Shown piece by piece: positions 37,390-48,456 of a DNA stretch of 64,000 nucleotides; position 1 is the stretch's first letter; every line of letters begins with the position of its first letter. This stretch comes from Epiperipatus broadwayi (lineage: Eukaryota > Onychophora > Udeonychophora > Euonychophora > Peripatidae). The translations under genes and the position numbers were made by a program. Where the stretch lies: assembly GCA_028023455.1 (NCBI GenBank), contig JAQFVV010006310.1:2480001-2544000 (forward strand), in the 5' to 3' direction. The notes under the pieces were generated by a model, which saw only the letters and a program-made list of their open reading frames with translations, did no database searches and was not told the origin of the DNA.

Positions 37390-39885
37390 ATAAATGCTGA
37401 TTGGTTTATTTTAAATGACAGGGACAACTTCTTAAATGCAAATTAAATGTTATTTCTAAAATTTACTCAAGGGATATTTTGTTAACGAAAGTTAAATGCT
37501 TATTTCAGTAGTAATTTAGTGCAATAACCATTGTTTATCATTTTGTTTTACTTTAATTATAATATTAAATCTGTGTTACAATGTAAATAAATATTTTTTA
37601 TTCTTTTAAATACATTTAGTTGTCATCATTATCATCACACCAATTTACCGAAAAAATCTGATTAATAAAGTTATACTAAATAATAATGAATATAAAAGTA
37701 CATTTCAAAGTTACAGTGAAGTTATTTATTAAATATGTTTTCTAATATGAGTTAAACTACTATATCATATTATTTTGCCTTTTTATTATAAGGGTATTTA
37801 ATGGTATAGTGTGTAGCATAAAATTACCCCTTTTATCCACTGAATTATTTTAACTTTGCCTATTACAAGATTAGACATTAAAGTACTTAATAAAACTGAC
37901 CCACTCACTAGTCATATTGATATTATGATTTTATAAATAAGAATATTAAATATTTTAGTTTAGTTTCTCTTGCTAATCAAAGATTATTAGAGATATTTTG
38001 ATATATGAATGCTTACAATTTAACTTTATTATTTATTTTAAAATGAGATAAAGGTTTATAAAAATCCAAGTTATTTCATTTGAATGTGTTTTGATGATTA
38101 AACAAAATAATTATTCATTATATTGAATAAAATTAGGAGCTCAGATTTATGTTATTTATGTTTCTGAAGTTGTATACCTTATCCATAAAAGGATTTATAT
38201 TCATGCTCAAATCCATATTTATTTTGTGATATCTCTCATCTAAACAATACTTTAAGGTTACAATTTTGGCTTGTCTAACATGCTGGTCTTTTCCATCAGT
38301 CAATGGGTCAAACAAGCATTGTAGTATATCATCCTCTTTGTTTTGAGGTTATTATATGTATATTATAATGATCTGTATATATATATTGATGATGTTATTA
38401 TTTCTTAAAGTACAATTTTACAATGAAATAAGTATAATGATATTAAAATAAAATACTTGCTCTAAACTTCAGAATTGAGTTATTGAAAATGATCATCATC
38501 ATTATTTGGGCCCCATCTGATGAAGATCATGAGGAAAAGTTTTAGGGATACACTCTATATTTGAAACTAAGAACAATTATGAATATTATTTTTATAAGCT
38601 TTCTAAACTTTGGGCTAATTTTTCATAAACTCAATGATAAACATTGACCAAAACTATACTTCCAATTTATTTTACCTGGGCAAATCAATGATCATATAAA
38701 TTACTCCTAGATGCAATACATTGAAATTATATTTTGGCTTAATAATATTCAGATAATAAATAAAACTCTAACAATACTTAATAAATAATCAAACAATATT
38801 ATTTATTTACAGATTATTAATTTAAAAATGTACAACATTTTATATTTTCTTATTTCAAATCTCCAATAAATATTATTTTATTAATTGAAATTTTTATATC
38901 AACTTAAAGTGTGACATTTTAAATAGCTTTCTTTATTCAATATATTTTCCTTATATTTAATATAAAACAATTAATAATCCACTTTTCTTTTTAGTAGTTA
39001 CATAAACTCTTAATTTAAATTGTACTTTTTGTTAGCATTAATAAATCCATAATAAATTATATTTCTCAAATTTAGTAATAAGCAATACATTTATGTGTGA
39101 TTTTAATTTTAGATCCTGTTTTCATTTATGTTTAACCAGCACTTGTAAGAGACAGTTCACAATAAATTATAACATTTAAACATCTCCAAAAAATGTCCAA
39201 GGTTTATATATGATCAAACTCTATAAATGTTAATTATATGACCATATTGTTTAATATAATATAATCATGTGTTGATTACCATAAATATTCAATATCTTTA
39301 ATGCATATAGGCTATAATTCATGACATTTACCCATTTATTTAGAGATATTTAGATTCACAGATCATTTCATATCTTTTCAAAATAAATCAATATACATCC
39401 AGTGAAAATCTTGACAAAGGCATTAAATAAATACACATAATTTACCTTATATCTTAATAAACTAATAATAATTGAGGAGACCATCTTTGTATCCATATTT
39501 CTTATAAAACTAATCTTATTACTTAAGCACTTTTATTCTTTAATACATAAAATTCTTTGAATATACTCAACTATAAGCAAAAGTTCATAAATAATAGATC
39601 TTATATGATAAAGTTCAAAACATAAAATGGAATCTTCACATTAAATTGATTGCTATTTTTTTATGGAAGAAATAGCACAACATTTTCTTTTAATTTTATA
39701 AGGTAATGATATTTTTAGATTCCTTGTTGAAAAAAAAAATTTTTTTAGTATATAGTATACTGGGTGAAACAGCTAAACTTTTTATTACTTTGTTCCAAGT
39801 TGCTAACGTGTGAAAAATTAAAGTGATAAATTTAAAGAAGCTCCTTTATATGTGTGTGAATAAACATATCTAACAAAAAGTGCTT
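37390..39885. other. AT-rich sequence, no gene seen
   Basis: Apart from the weak motif at 38.5 kb nothing is recognised; the 60-codon minus-strand frame at 38133 has no supporting features. Confidence 0.5.
38508..38555 (+). other. Hammerhead-like motif, weak
   Basis: CTGATGAAGATCATGAGGAAAAG has a perfect CTGATGA core and a GAAA-like block, but the intervening sequence does not form a stem II. It resembles the CTGATGAAG...GAAACG motif found near the 3' end of many Penelope elements. No Penelope coding remnant was found next to it. Confidence 0.2.
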
Positions 39886-39929
39886 CAGTTAGCACATTTT
39901 ATCTGCATTTTCAAGTTGCTTTGTTTTTA

Positions 39930-40500
39930 TCAGTGCATTTTTTATCTCAACTTCACTCTATAACAACTATTCATTAACATAGAATATAAGACTATCTTCT
40001 TTCACCATGAAAAGATTTCATCACATGGTCACTATTTCTTATGCTTACTCTTAACTGTTATTCAAACAGGCAAAACCCTTTATACTTATTGCCACTCTGC
40101 GCAAACTTTCTGGCATCCATTACTTTGGCAATATGTATAGAGAGTTTTGCCTGTATAAAAACATTTCATGAACAATCCCCATTCATCAAGTAAACTAGAG
40201 GTATAAAGCATCTGAATCTCTATGCCTATGTTGACAGTTTCATATTTTGCATTACATCATTCTCTTACAAGGTAGGGACCGTTTTTTTTCTCTGCTTTTA
40301 ATATTATGATGAAGGATGAATAAGCGTTGCACTGTAGATCTATTTAAATATTTTTTAGAGTGCATCTTTCTTTTTAATTTCATCATATTACATTTATTTA
40401 TGCAGAAACTTAGACTATTCTCTCTCACTGTGTTCGTATTTCATGAATAACTAACTGTTGCTCCTCAGATGAGTTAGAAGTATTAAACGCGTATAAAAAT
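39930..40500 (+). repeat. Interspersed repeat family B, two copies around a small element
   Basis: TTTATCAGTGCATTTTTTATC, ACTATTCATTAACATAGAA, ACTATCTTCTTTCACCATG (39930-40020) and GAGTGCATCTTTCTTTTTAA, CTATTCTCTCTCACTGTG, CTCAGATGAGTTAGAAGTATT (40350-40480) follow the same order as 22490-22720. Confidence 0.45.
40066..40154. mobile_element. 89-bp element with 29-bp terminal inverted repeats
   Basis: ACAGGCAAAACCCTTTATAC at the left is matched in inverse by GTATAGAGAGTTTTGCCTGT at the right, and the pairing continues through TTATTGCCA / TGGCAATA. The interior contains TTTCTGGCATCCATTA, shared with the 37-kb element. It is too short to encode anything. No clear target-site duplication is visible. 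Confidence 0.75.
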
Positions 40501-41636
40501 TAAGTACATATATGCGCTTATAAGCAATTGTGTGGATATATTGTTAGTAGTTTATTAAAGTTATATTATCTATACTCTTCAACTGATTTTTTTTTAATAT
40601 ATATATATTAAATATATATCAAGTAACTTTTTATGTATGTAGTATGCAGTTATATACGAATCAAATAATCTTGAAAAACAAAATTTTTCAATTACTATCA
40701 AATCTAATCTACTCTAATTACTGACTAAAAAGTATAGGATTAAATATAATATACCTATTTTGACGTACATTATTGAAAATATTTTTAAAAAATTTAAACA
40801 ATATTAAATAAGCTCAATTTTATCCTTTTTCAGTGCATCTTTTCTTTGATTTCGGTTTTACTTATCCAATAGATATGCAGCCTCGTAGCATTTCTCATCA
40901 AAAGCAAGCGCTCTTCTACTTTTATAGCAGCAATCAATAGAGTTTCCTTGTTCAGCAAATTAAAATTTCCAGGACTCATACTTCCTTTACAATCGTAAAA
41001 AAGAAAAAAGAGAGAGAAAGAGAGTCGGACAGAGTAAAAGAAAATCTGCGCGTACAAGATTATCTCTCTATTAAAGATCATAGACACGTGATTTTCAAAA
41101 TGTATTGAGCGCTTGTAAATAAGCTCATTTATTCATAAATATACTTTTTAATTTTATAAGCATTGCTTAAAGTAAACTTATTAAGTATTACGAATTCATT
41201 TATTAGATAGGCGGTTAACTAGTCCGGAATATAGTACTATTACTCTGAATTTTTATGCTATATGTATAATGTTGATAAGTATAGTAAATGAATATCTTTA
41301 TATTTTCATATATGTGTTTAAAAATGGAAAACCATTTTTTAATAGCCCATTTTAAGACATAAGGACTTTTCAACAGCATCCCATAAAGAAAGATGTGAAA
41401 AGCATTACTATCAGTTTTACAAATTACAGGTAATGAAGGTTTGAATGGGTTTTATTCATGTTTTGATCTTAGTATTGCTAGAAACCCATCCCCCCCTCCC
41501 AATATGAGCTAGTTAGATGGGCTTTCTATGAGAAATTATCTGAAAAAAAGTAAACAAATCATATATTACTTAAGTTATGAAATCTGATTGCAATCATATA
41601 TATATATATAATAAAGATTAAATACTCGATAATTAG

Positions 41637-41775
41637 AAGAAGTTAACGCCACAAATATTTTGGTCAGGTTATTAATAAAGATGAAAACATAATGGATGAA
41701 ATTAATCATAAAATTAAATTTGAATGGAATCCTTTTGGTAGAAATATCTTACATTAAAAATTACTGATAAGCTAA
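41637..41775 (+). pseudogene. RTE-type LINE fragment, left of a Penelope insertion
   Basis: A frame gives FGQVINKDENIMDEINHKI then FEWNPFGRNILH. This matches the YLGQ-IV...EI..RI..W.AFG segment of RTE proteins. It stops where the minus-strand Penelope element begins and its C-terminal continuation lies beyond that element at 43165. Confidence 0.8.
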
Positions 41776-41829
41776 AATTAATAGCTGAGGTGAAACTTTA
41801 AGTTTATTATTAGTAAGCTTCTATTTTAT

Positions 41830-43162
41830 GGATTTAGCGCTTTAGGAGCCCTTGCAGCTCCATAATCATAGTCCTTTTTTAGGCTGTTGACTCTACATAA
41901 ATGCATGCAAATTACTTATAACATCCACCTTTGTTGACCTGGCATCGCTGGTGATGTAGCATGCCTCTTTGATCTTCCTTTTGACTTCGTTTCTTTCTGT
42001 GCATACGATGATGGCTTTAGATGGCTCAAATCTGTGGTTGTGCTCCTGTTGATGGTCAGCAAATACCGAGCTGCCCTCTCCCTTAGTTGTAGCTTTTGTA
42101 TATATATATATGCTGATCCAGTCTATTGCTCACTGTGGCCCAAGTTTCCCCATAATAGACCGAATCACAACCTGTCTGCGGGCACACAATTTTATAAACA
42201 AGATGGGGGGTTTTCATCTATATTTCTTTTGTCTTTAGTATTGTTGATGAGCCTATTGGTGCTTGGAGGGGTTCTGAATCCGAGTTTGAATTCCTTCTGT
42301 AATATTTTATTGAAATTTTTAGCTACTGCAGGTATGTAGGGTGTAGTTAGATGTTGTCTGTCATCTTTTGTGTTTTGTTGCAGTCTTTTATAAAAGCTTG
42401 CAATCCTTTTGGTTATGGTTTTATGATCAAAACCCACACTTATTAAGTCCCTGATGTAGCTGGTGATGTTGTTTTTCTTATCTGACTCTAATTTGCACAG
42501 GTGGTGATTGCGGAATAAGAAGGCAGACAACCCTGCAAGTTTGTGTGATTTGAGAGTGGATGGAGGTAACCACGGATGCATAAGGGTTTAATTATCATAG
42601 AATAAATAATTGCCAAATTCTCTTTTTTAATTTTCAAATATAGATACCTGACCTTGTTTTGCTCATCTCCATGTGTGCAGTTAAATATGAGGTTGGAAAA
42701 AGCGTGGAGTTCATGTAAAATCTCTGTAGTAGAGTTTTCCAATGCTGCCAAGAATATGTCATCCACATATCTGCTATAAATTATGTTTGGTGTTGCTCTC
42801 TGGTACTTTGGAATTACCTGTTGTTCAAAATGATCTAGCACAATGCTAGAAACAATCCCACTAAAAGGGGGTCCCATGGGCCATCCGTTATTCATTCTGT
42901 ACCATTTGTTTTCGTATGACGCTAAAATATTTCTGTCCAGCCATTTCATAAAATCCACAATAAATCATGCTTTGAGAACCAGGCAGTCTTTTCTTGCCTA
43001 ACTCATGTTCTATTATTATAATTGATAATTGTCTGTCAATGGAGCCATATAGCTCTGCGACATTCACCGCTACCATCCTAAATTCATTTGGAATCGTTGC
43101 ATTTTTGATTCTGTTCACAAATTCAAATGATGATTTAATTGTGCATGATCCAAACCCTATAT
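41830..43162 (-). pseudogene. Penelope-like element, RT plus GIY-YIG, frameshifted
   Basis: Reading the minus strand from 43160 downward gives an RT start (FEFVNRIKNATIPNEFRM, VAVNVAELYGSIDRQLS), WYRMNNGWPMGPPFSGIVSS, SRYVDDIFLA (catalytic YVDD), HKLAGLSAFLFRNHHLCK, FKLGFRTPPSTNRLINN, then YKIVCPQTGCDSVYYGETWA (GIY-YIG with its Cys pair) and NEVKRKIKEACYI carrying the usual catalytic Glu position. At least four frameshifts or stops split it into frames ending at 42888, 42488 and 42192. A 3' hairpin motif lies at 41882-41840 (ATTATGGAGC...GCTCCTAAAGCGCT). It is inserted into an RTE LINE in opposite orientation. Confidence 0.92.
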
Positions 43163-43164
43163 AT

Positions 43165-43595
43165 TTAATCAACCAAAGATTTTTAATAAAAGTATTTTAC
43201 CAGTTCTTACTTACAGATCTCATGATTTGGATTTTTAAGGAGAAGAAGAGTAAGAAATTACCATTTCAACTAAATTTTAAAAGATCTATATTGGGACTAA
43301 CAAGAAGGAATCAAAATTGAAATACTTGAGTGAGAAAACAAATAGTTATTACTAATACTATTTAAAAAAATAAGATTAAAATGGAGCTAGGCTGGACTAA
43401 TTTCTAGAAAATATTATGATAAATGGATCCTAAGGGATTATAAAAAATCTAGAAAGAGATGGATGGGTCAAATAATGAAATTTGTTGGTGAGATGTGGAA
43501 AAGAGAGATTTTGAATCAGAAAAACAGGATTAAACTTGGAGAGATCTTTATTCTACAATGGATCAATAATGATTAAAAATGATGGTAATGATATA
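43165..43595 (+). pseudogene. RTE-type LINE 3' end, right of the Penelope insertion
   Basis: Gives LIKVFYQFLLTDLMIW, RSILGLTRRNQN, then IRLKWSWAGLISRKYYDKW, RDYKKSRKRWMGQIMKFVGE and LGEIFILQWINND before a stop near 43577. The LKW.WAGH, RW..I...G..W and GEAY.QQW-type blocks are the diagnostic C-terminus of RTE-clade proteins. Together with 41637-41775 it shows one LINE split by the Penelope element. Confidence 0.9.
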
Positions 43596-44174
43596 TTTAA
43601 ATATTAACTAGCTACAAATTGAATTTTCATACATATTACAGTTTCTATATCAAAATTACTCCTATTTCACAACTCTAACAGACTAGCCAAGAAAATAAAT
43701 TCTAAAACACTATCAATGGTTTCATTGCAAACTAAACATTACCCACAATTCCATTTATTTCCCATGCATCCTTAATATTAAAAGAACTTTTAGATAAATT
43801 AATTGCTTCAATAAAGATTCTTTAATTTTTCTTTTTATTTCATTTCTCTCAAGGAAGAACACTCAAATGTGTTAAACATACAATAAAAGAAAGATAAAAT
43901 ATAAATTTCTTTCATTTTAGTATTGTATTAACTAATATGTATGACATACATTTCTAAATTTACCAATAAAAGTTATACTTCAATTATATGTAAATTTGCT
44001 GTTACCAAAATGCTTTCAATAATTTAACTAGTGTAAATAACTTTAGTAAGTTTCAAATCAAAATATTTTTTCCATATATATTATTTTTCAGAACTAGAAA
44101 AATGTTTTATAATCTTATCTTGAATTGTTTGTATGAATATTTTTAGATATTCTCACCATCCATAATTAAGAATA

Positions 44175-44325
44175 AATAATCAAATGATTAGTTGGGGGGG
44201 GGGGGAGTTCATAGAAAATTTGAATATCTGAAATGACACAATTTGTTTGCAATTCCTTGATTTTGAGCCCCAAATCTTCCAATCTAACACTATACCAAAC
44301 AACCAAGACAAAATGATCTAATAGT
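44175..44325 (-). repeat. tRNA-like repeat, minus strand
   Basis: On the minus strand TTGGTTGTTTGGTATAGTG is followed by GATTTGGGGCTCAAAATC, which resemble A- and B-box spacing. Near its outer edge, at 44193-44206, is a G13 run on the plus strand. Confidence 0.35.
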
Positions 44326-44364
44326 TTATTATTTGGGAATTTAAAAAAAGTTTGAACATCAGAA

Positions 44365-44425
44365 ATAATATGGGCTGTGATCTATGGACCTTCCACTTCA
44401 GAGGTGTGCATTTTACTCCTTTACT
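44365..44425 (-). repeat. Family A repeat, minus strand
   Basis: The minus strand reads GGAGTAAAATGCACACCTC, TGAAGTGGAAGGTCCATAG, ATCACAGCCC, matching the head and middle of family A in inverted orientation. Confidence 0.5.
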
Positions 44426-44904
44426 AAAATATGCAAGGACAGCTTGTTCATTAAAGATTATTCAAGAGCTGAAGTGAATTTTCACCTATTGATAAAATTC
44501 ATAAGTTCTTATTTGTCAAAGCAAGTCATCAGCAAAGAGAATGCTTCTCATATATAAAGTTAAGAACCTATAACCAATATAAAAATCAACGTTAATTAAA
44601 CTCAGTAGAGTTATGAAGGCAATATGTTGTAATTAATAAGAATGGAAAACAAAAATTATATGAATTAGTTTATATTTCTTATATTGAAAGTTACATGCCC
44701 ATATCAATAATTAATGAAAATCGTTCTGTTTTTTTAATGCTTACAGTTACAGAAAAAAGCTACAATATAATCTAAGCACCATTAATTCAAAATTTTTTCT
44801 TATCCAAAAAAATATTATAACATGATTTCAATTTATTATTTTAATTACTGCTATATAAAAATGTTCTGCTGATACAAATACAAGAATATTCTATATTTTA
44901 AATT

Positions 44905-45300
44905 AGCCCTGTTCTGTTTGTAAAGCATCTGACAAGGGATCAGAAGGTCTCAGGATCGATTTTGGTGCTTGCAGGTCTGGCACTCTAACTTCTTATGAAT
45001 TTCCAAGAAATAAAGTCATATGCATTTTTTATTTTAAATTAATGATATTAATATAATGATAGAATGGTGAAATGTAGAACACAAAGTTTATGGATCATAG
45101 CCCAACTAGTTCATTTCCAATCCGTGAGCTTCTTATAAAATTTAAAGCAATAAATCATGTGATTACTTTTGTCCTTATCTGATACAGTGATATTGTGATA
45201 TGATCTGAAGTTTAAGGTACATAGAGTTTGGATTTATAATTGGAGGGAAGGAATTTATTGTTCAAATTTGAAAAGTTTACAAATCCAAAAAAGATCTGGA
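44905..45300 (+). repeat. Family A repeats, tandem cluster
   Basis: Successive units at about 44905-45015, 45058-45170 and 45190-45300. Shared blocks: GGTGAAATGTAGAACACAAAG, GTTTATGGATCATAGCCC, CTTCTTATGAATTTCCAAG, AGCAATAAATCATGTGATT. The third unit is the least clear. Confidence 0.5.
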
Positions 45301-45624
45301 ATCATAGATTTTTGATTAATGATAAATTATATGTACTATAAATAATAAGCACAATAAATTCTTCAAATTAATATTAGGTGAAGAATAGCAATTATCTAAA
45401 ATTCAACACCTACCAAATCTTTATAACTTCAACTTAAATCATCCTCCTCATTTTTAAGTTTTCATTAATTTTTAAATATACAAATATAAGAATATTGCCC
45501 TAATAAAACTTTAGATAAATATTTTAAGCTACTTAACACACTACACAATTGCTGAAATATGTCACATTCATTTTTCAGGCATCATTTAAATCTTTCTAGT
45601 TATTAATTATGACAGTTCCCTACA

Positions 45625-45750
45625 TGGTTTGGTACAATTATGGAATCATAAACTCTGGAGTTCAAGGTTCATGATTGTAGTCCAACTCCATCATTTCCTC
45701 AGCTCTAATTTTTTTATGAATTCTTGAGCAAAATCATTTTATTACTGTAT
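45625..45750 (+). repeat. Family A repeat
   Basis: TTTGGTACAATTATGGAATC, ACTCTGGAGTTCAAGGTTC (B-box-like), ATGATTGTAGTCCAACTCC and TTATGAATTCTTGAGCAAAAT follow the consensus closely over the full unit. Confidence 0.6.
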
Positions 45751-46109
45751 TTATTTTACAATACTGAAAGAAAAATCAGGCACAGAAATTAATAACATAT
45801 TTTGTAAACATAAAAACATATTATTTCCACCAGTTACCCTAATTCAGTACATACTACCCATATCTTGTAATGTGAACATATTTATATGTTATTTAGCTAA
45901 ATTCATAAATATAAAAGAAGTTTGTTTTTAATTAGATCACTTATTTTATAAAATAAGCATAATTCCAACACAGTGATTATCAGGAAAAGACAATAGTCAC
46001 ACTCATACAAATAGGGCAAAAATTTTAAAATAATGAATTTTGATTTTCTGGTGATCATTTTTAGCCAAATCTGCTTAATAATCTACTACATATTCTTCAT
46101 TACATACTG

Positions 46110-46360
46110 TGTAATTTGGTTCAATGATAGAGTTCCAAGCTCTAGAACTGATAGTCTATAAAACACAGCTTAGATACAGTCTTTACTCTTTTTATGAACT
46201 CCCAAACAATAAAAAATTCACCTACTTTTCTCCCTGCAGGTTTAGTGCAATGGTAGAGGGCAAATTCTGAATTCAAGATCCATTAAGTTAGTTCAGTGCT
46301 CTCACTTACAGTTCTTAAATTTCTTATAAACTTCAAAACAATAAAACATTCAATTTGAAT
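46110..46360 (+). repeat. Family A repeats, tandem pair
   Basis: Units 46110-46215 and 46225-46360. The second begins TTTAGTGCAATGGTAGAGGGC, the best A-box match in the window (TGGTAGAGGGC), then ATTCAAGATCCATTAAG and a tail with AAACAATAAAACATTCA. Confidence 0.6.
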
Positions 46361-46364
46361 TTTT

Positions 46365-47490
46365 TTAACATACCATTATAAATTATCTCCAAAAACAAAA
46401 ATTAAACAATACAATTACATGTAATCTCATCATTTTAAATAGTGTCATTTCCATTACCTCTTGTATAAAACTGATTTCTTAAGGGGCTATGAGTGCAAAT
46501 ATGCCATAGTTTATCAGAGATGATCATTATTAAACTAACAATTAATATATCAAGATTAAACTATCCAAAAAGGGATTCTATCTCAGAAAGTACTCTCTCT
46601 TTTTTATAGATGCTTGATAAAATAAACTATGATAAAATTGAATATCCTAAGTATAAACACAAAAGGCTAAAATACCATCTGAACAAATAAAGTATCTATA
46701 TTATTATATAAAAACATTATTCCAAATCTTAACTCCATTGACATAGTTAGAATAGGGAGACAAACAGTGGCCCAAAAATTCATGATGACTGGAATACACT
46801 AATTTAAGTGACCAAAAATAGTAAGGAAAAGAAGATGATAGATAAGGCTAGGAAACAATATCTATCCTTTAATGAGCATTATGCTATCTACAAAATATCA
46901 GAAAGTATTCTTGGTTAGGTGTTGTTTATTTATTATTCACAGTTAACACTCATGTCCAAAAATCATTTCACTATCTATTATCTGTAGATCTTGTTAACAG
47001 CCTGAACAAGGCATACTGTCAATGACAGGCAATAATGAAAGAATAAATAATAAAAAGGCAGAGTTTTAAATACTTTAAAGAAGTAATTATTTATAAGAAC
47101 TTTGAATCATTATATCTATTCTGAAGCATGCAGAAACACAATCAAAACTCAAAAGTAATAACTTCTTTCATTTTAAATGCCTTAGAAAAGGCATCATCCA
47201 ATCAATAGAAGAGTCAAAATTCCTGAAACTGAAAAAAAAAAAGATTTTATTGAACTTTTTGATTCTATGTGAGCATATAAGAATAATCAATTGATTATAT
47301 AAATGTCTATTTTTATTACATCAAAAATAATAATGGCTTTTATATAAGTTCACTCTTTAATGTTTTTATATTTTAATTGTTACATATTGCTATTTTTTTA
47401 CATCTCCACTAAATATTTAATAGAAAGAAGCATGAATAGAATAATAACATCATTAAATATATGAGTTATAAAATTATAACTAAATACAGT
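46365..47490. other. AT-rich sequence, no gene seen
   Basis: No open frame with features. A TGACAGGCAATAATG string and poly-A run near 47230 are unremarkable. Confidence 0.5.
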
Positions 47491-47689
47491 ACTTAATCTT
47501 GTAGGAAATTATATAAGGTTACGTACCATGTAACAAAGATGTGGCAAATAAATTTGGTGATGAGAGGCATTGTTTGTGGTTTGTTAATATAAGAGATCAA
47601 GCATTATATTGTACAATTATTAATGGATAGAAATTAAATTATATATAAAAGTTATATTGAGGGTGTATTTGTAAATGATTTAAGAACTT

Positions 47690-48265
47690 TAATTAAAAAA
47701 TATGTTCAAATAAGAATCCAAGTTGACAGTAAATGAGTGAGTATAAAAATGAGCAATGTTTGAAATATTTAGATTTATGTATTTTTAGAAATTGTAATCA
47801 AATTACTTACAAATTGCTTGTAAAATACACCCTTTATGATACACCCTTTATGATACATTCTTTTAAAGTACAAGATTTCAGGAATTAAATGCTTTTTATA
47901 TTGTAATTTTTATTTATGTCGATTTGAAGTAAATAGGAAATAGAATGTTGAATTATATTACAGATTTAGTAAACATAGATTAATAAACTTAATTACATAA
48001 GAAAGTCAAATTAAAGCATAATGAGATTAAAATTAATAAGGAATACATTTTATTAACTTATGTTCCCAAATTACATTCAAAATTGAAAAGAGTTGTTTCT
48101 AAATATTTTATTATTAGATTTCCACTATCTTTAAATCAATTGATAAATAATATTAAGGATAGAATAAATCAGTCTGATAAGCATTACATTGTGTATTCTA
48201 TTGTATGTGAGGAATATGATTGCCTGTCATTTATTACAATGAAAATATTACTAATTTGTCTATAA
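47690..48265 (+). pseudogene. Penelope-like element remnant, plus strand
   Basis: Aligns by translation with the minus-strand element next to it: CLKYLDLCIFRNCNQITYKL, KEYILLTYVPKLHSKLKRVV, FIIRFPLSLNQLINNIKDR and YIVYSIVCEEYDC, matching the neighbour's ELKYLDLSVSRDR, ITVPYIPKISSKL, FIIFRTPPNTNRLINN and VVYSISCPQDGC. The GIY part is cut just after the first Cys pair. A 15-bp tandem pair (ACACCCTTTATGAT) lies at 47829-47858. Related coding may begin as early as about 47500. Multiple stops: a dead copy that points toward the minus-strand element. Confidence 0.85.
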
Positions 48266-48354
48266 ATGTGGTTTTAATTTCTCCTTATTTGTAATAATAA
48301 AAATACTTAATTGTAAATTATTAGAGAAAAAATATATAGTTAATAATAAATTTG

Positions 48355-48400
48355 GCTGAACGTTTTCGAGGAACCGTGCCTCATACTAATAGCCTTCGTG
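48355..48400 (-). other. Hammerhead-like 3'-end hairpin of the Penelope element
   Basis: On the minus strand GGCTATTAGTATGAGG is followed by a loop, CCTCGAAAACGTTCAGCC. GAGG pairs with CCTC, GGCT pairs with AGCC, and the CGAAAAC block is kept, but the CTGATGA core is only partly matched (ATGAG). Equivalent hairpins lie at 41882-41840 and 102-76. Hammerhead motifs at Penelope ends are published for other animals; this one is likely a relic or non-catalytic. Confidence 0.5.
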
Positions 48401-48456
48401 AAAATGTACTTAATATATGTAAATGAGAATATTCAAATGAATTACTGTTACGTAGC

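Noticed and set aside
42034-42339. Plus-strand open frame of 101 codons
   Set aside because: It is antisense to the Penelope GIY-YIG coding region on the minus strand, whose motifs are clear.
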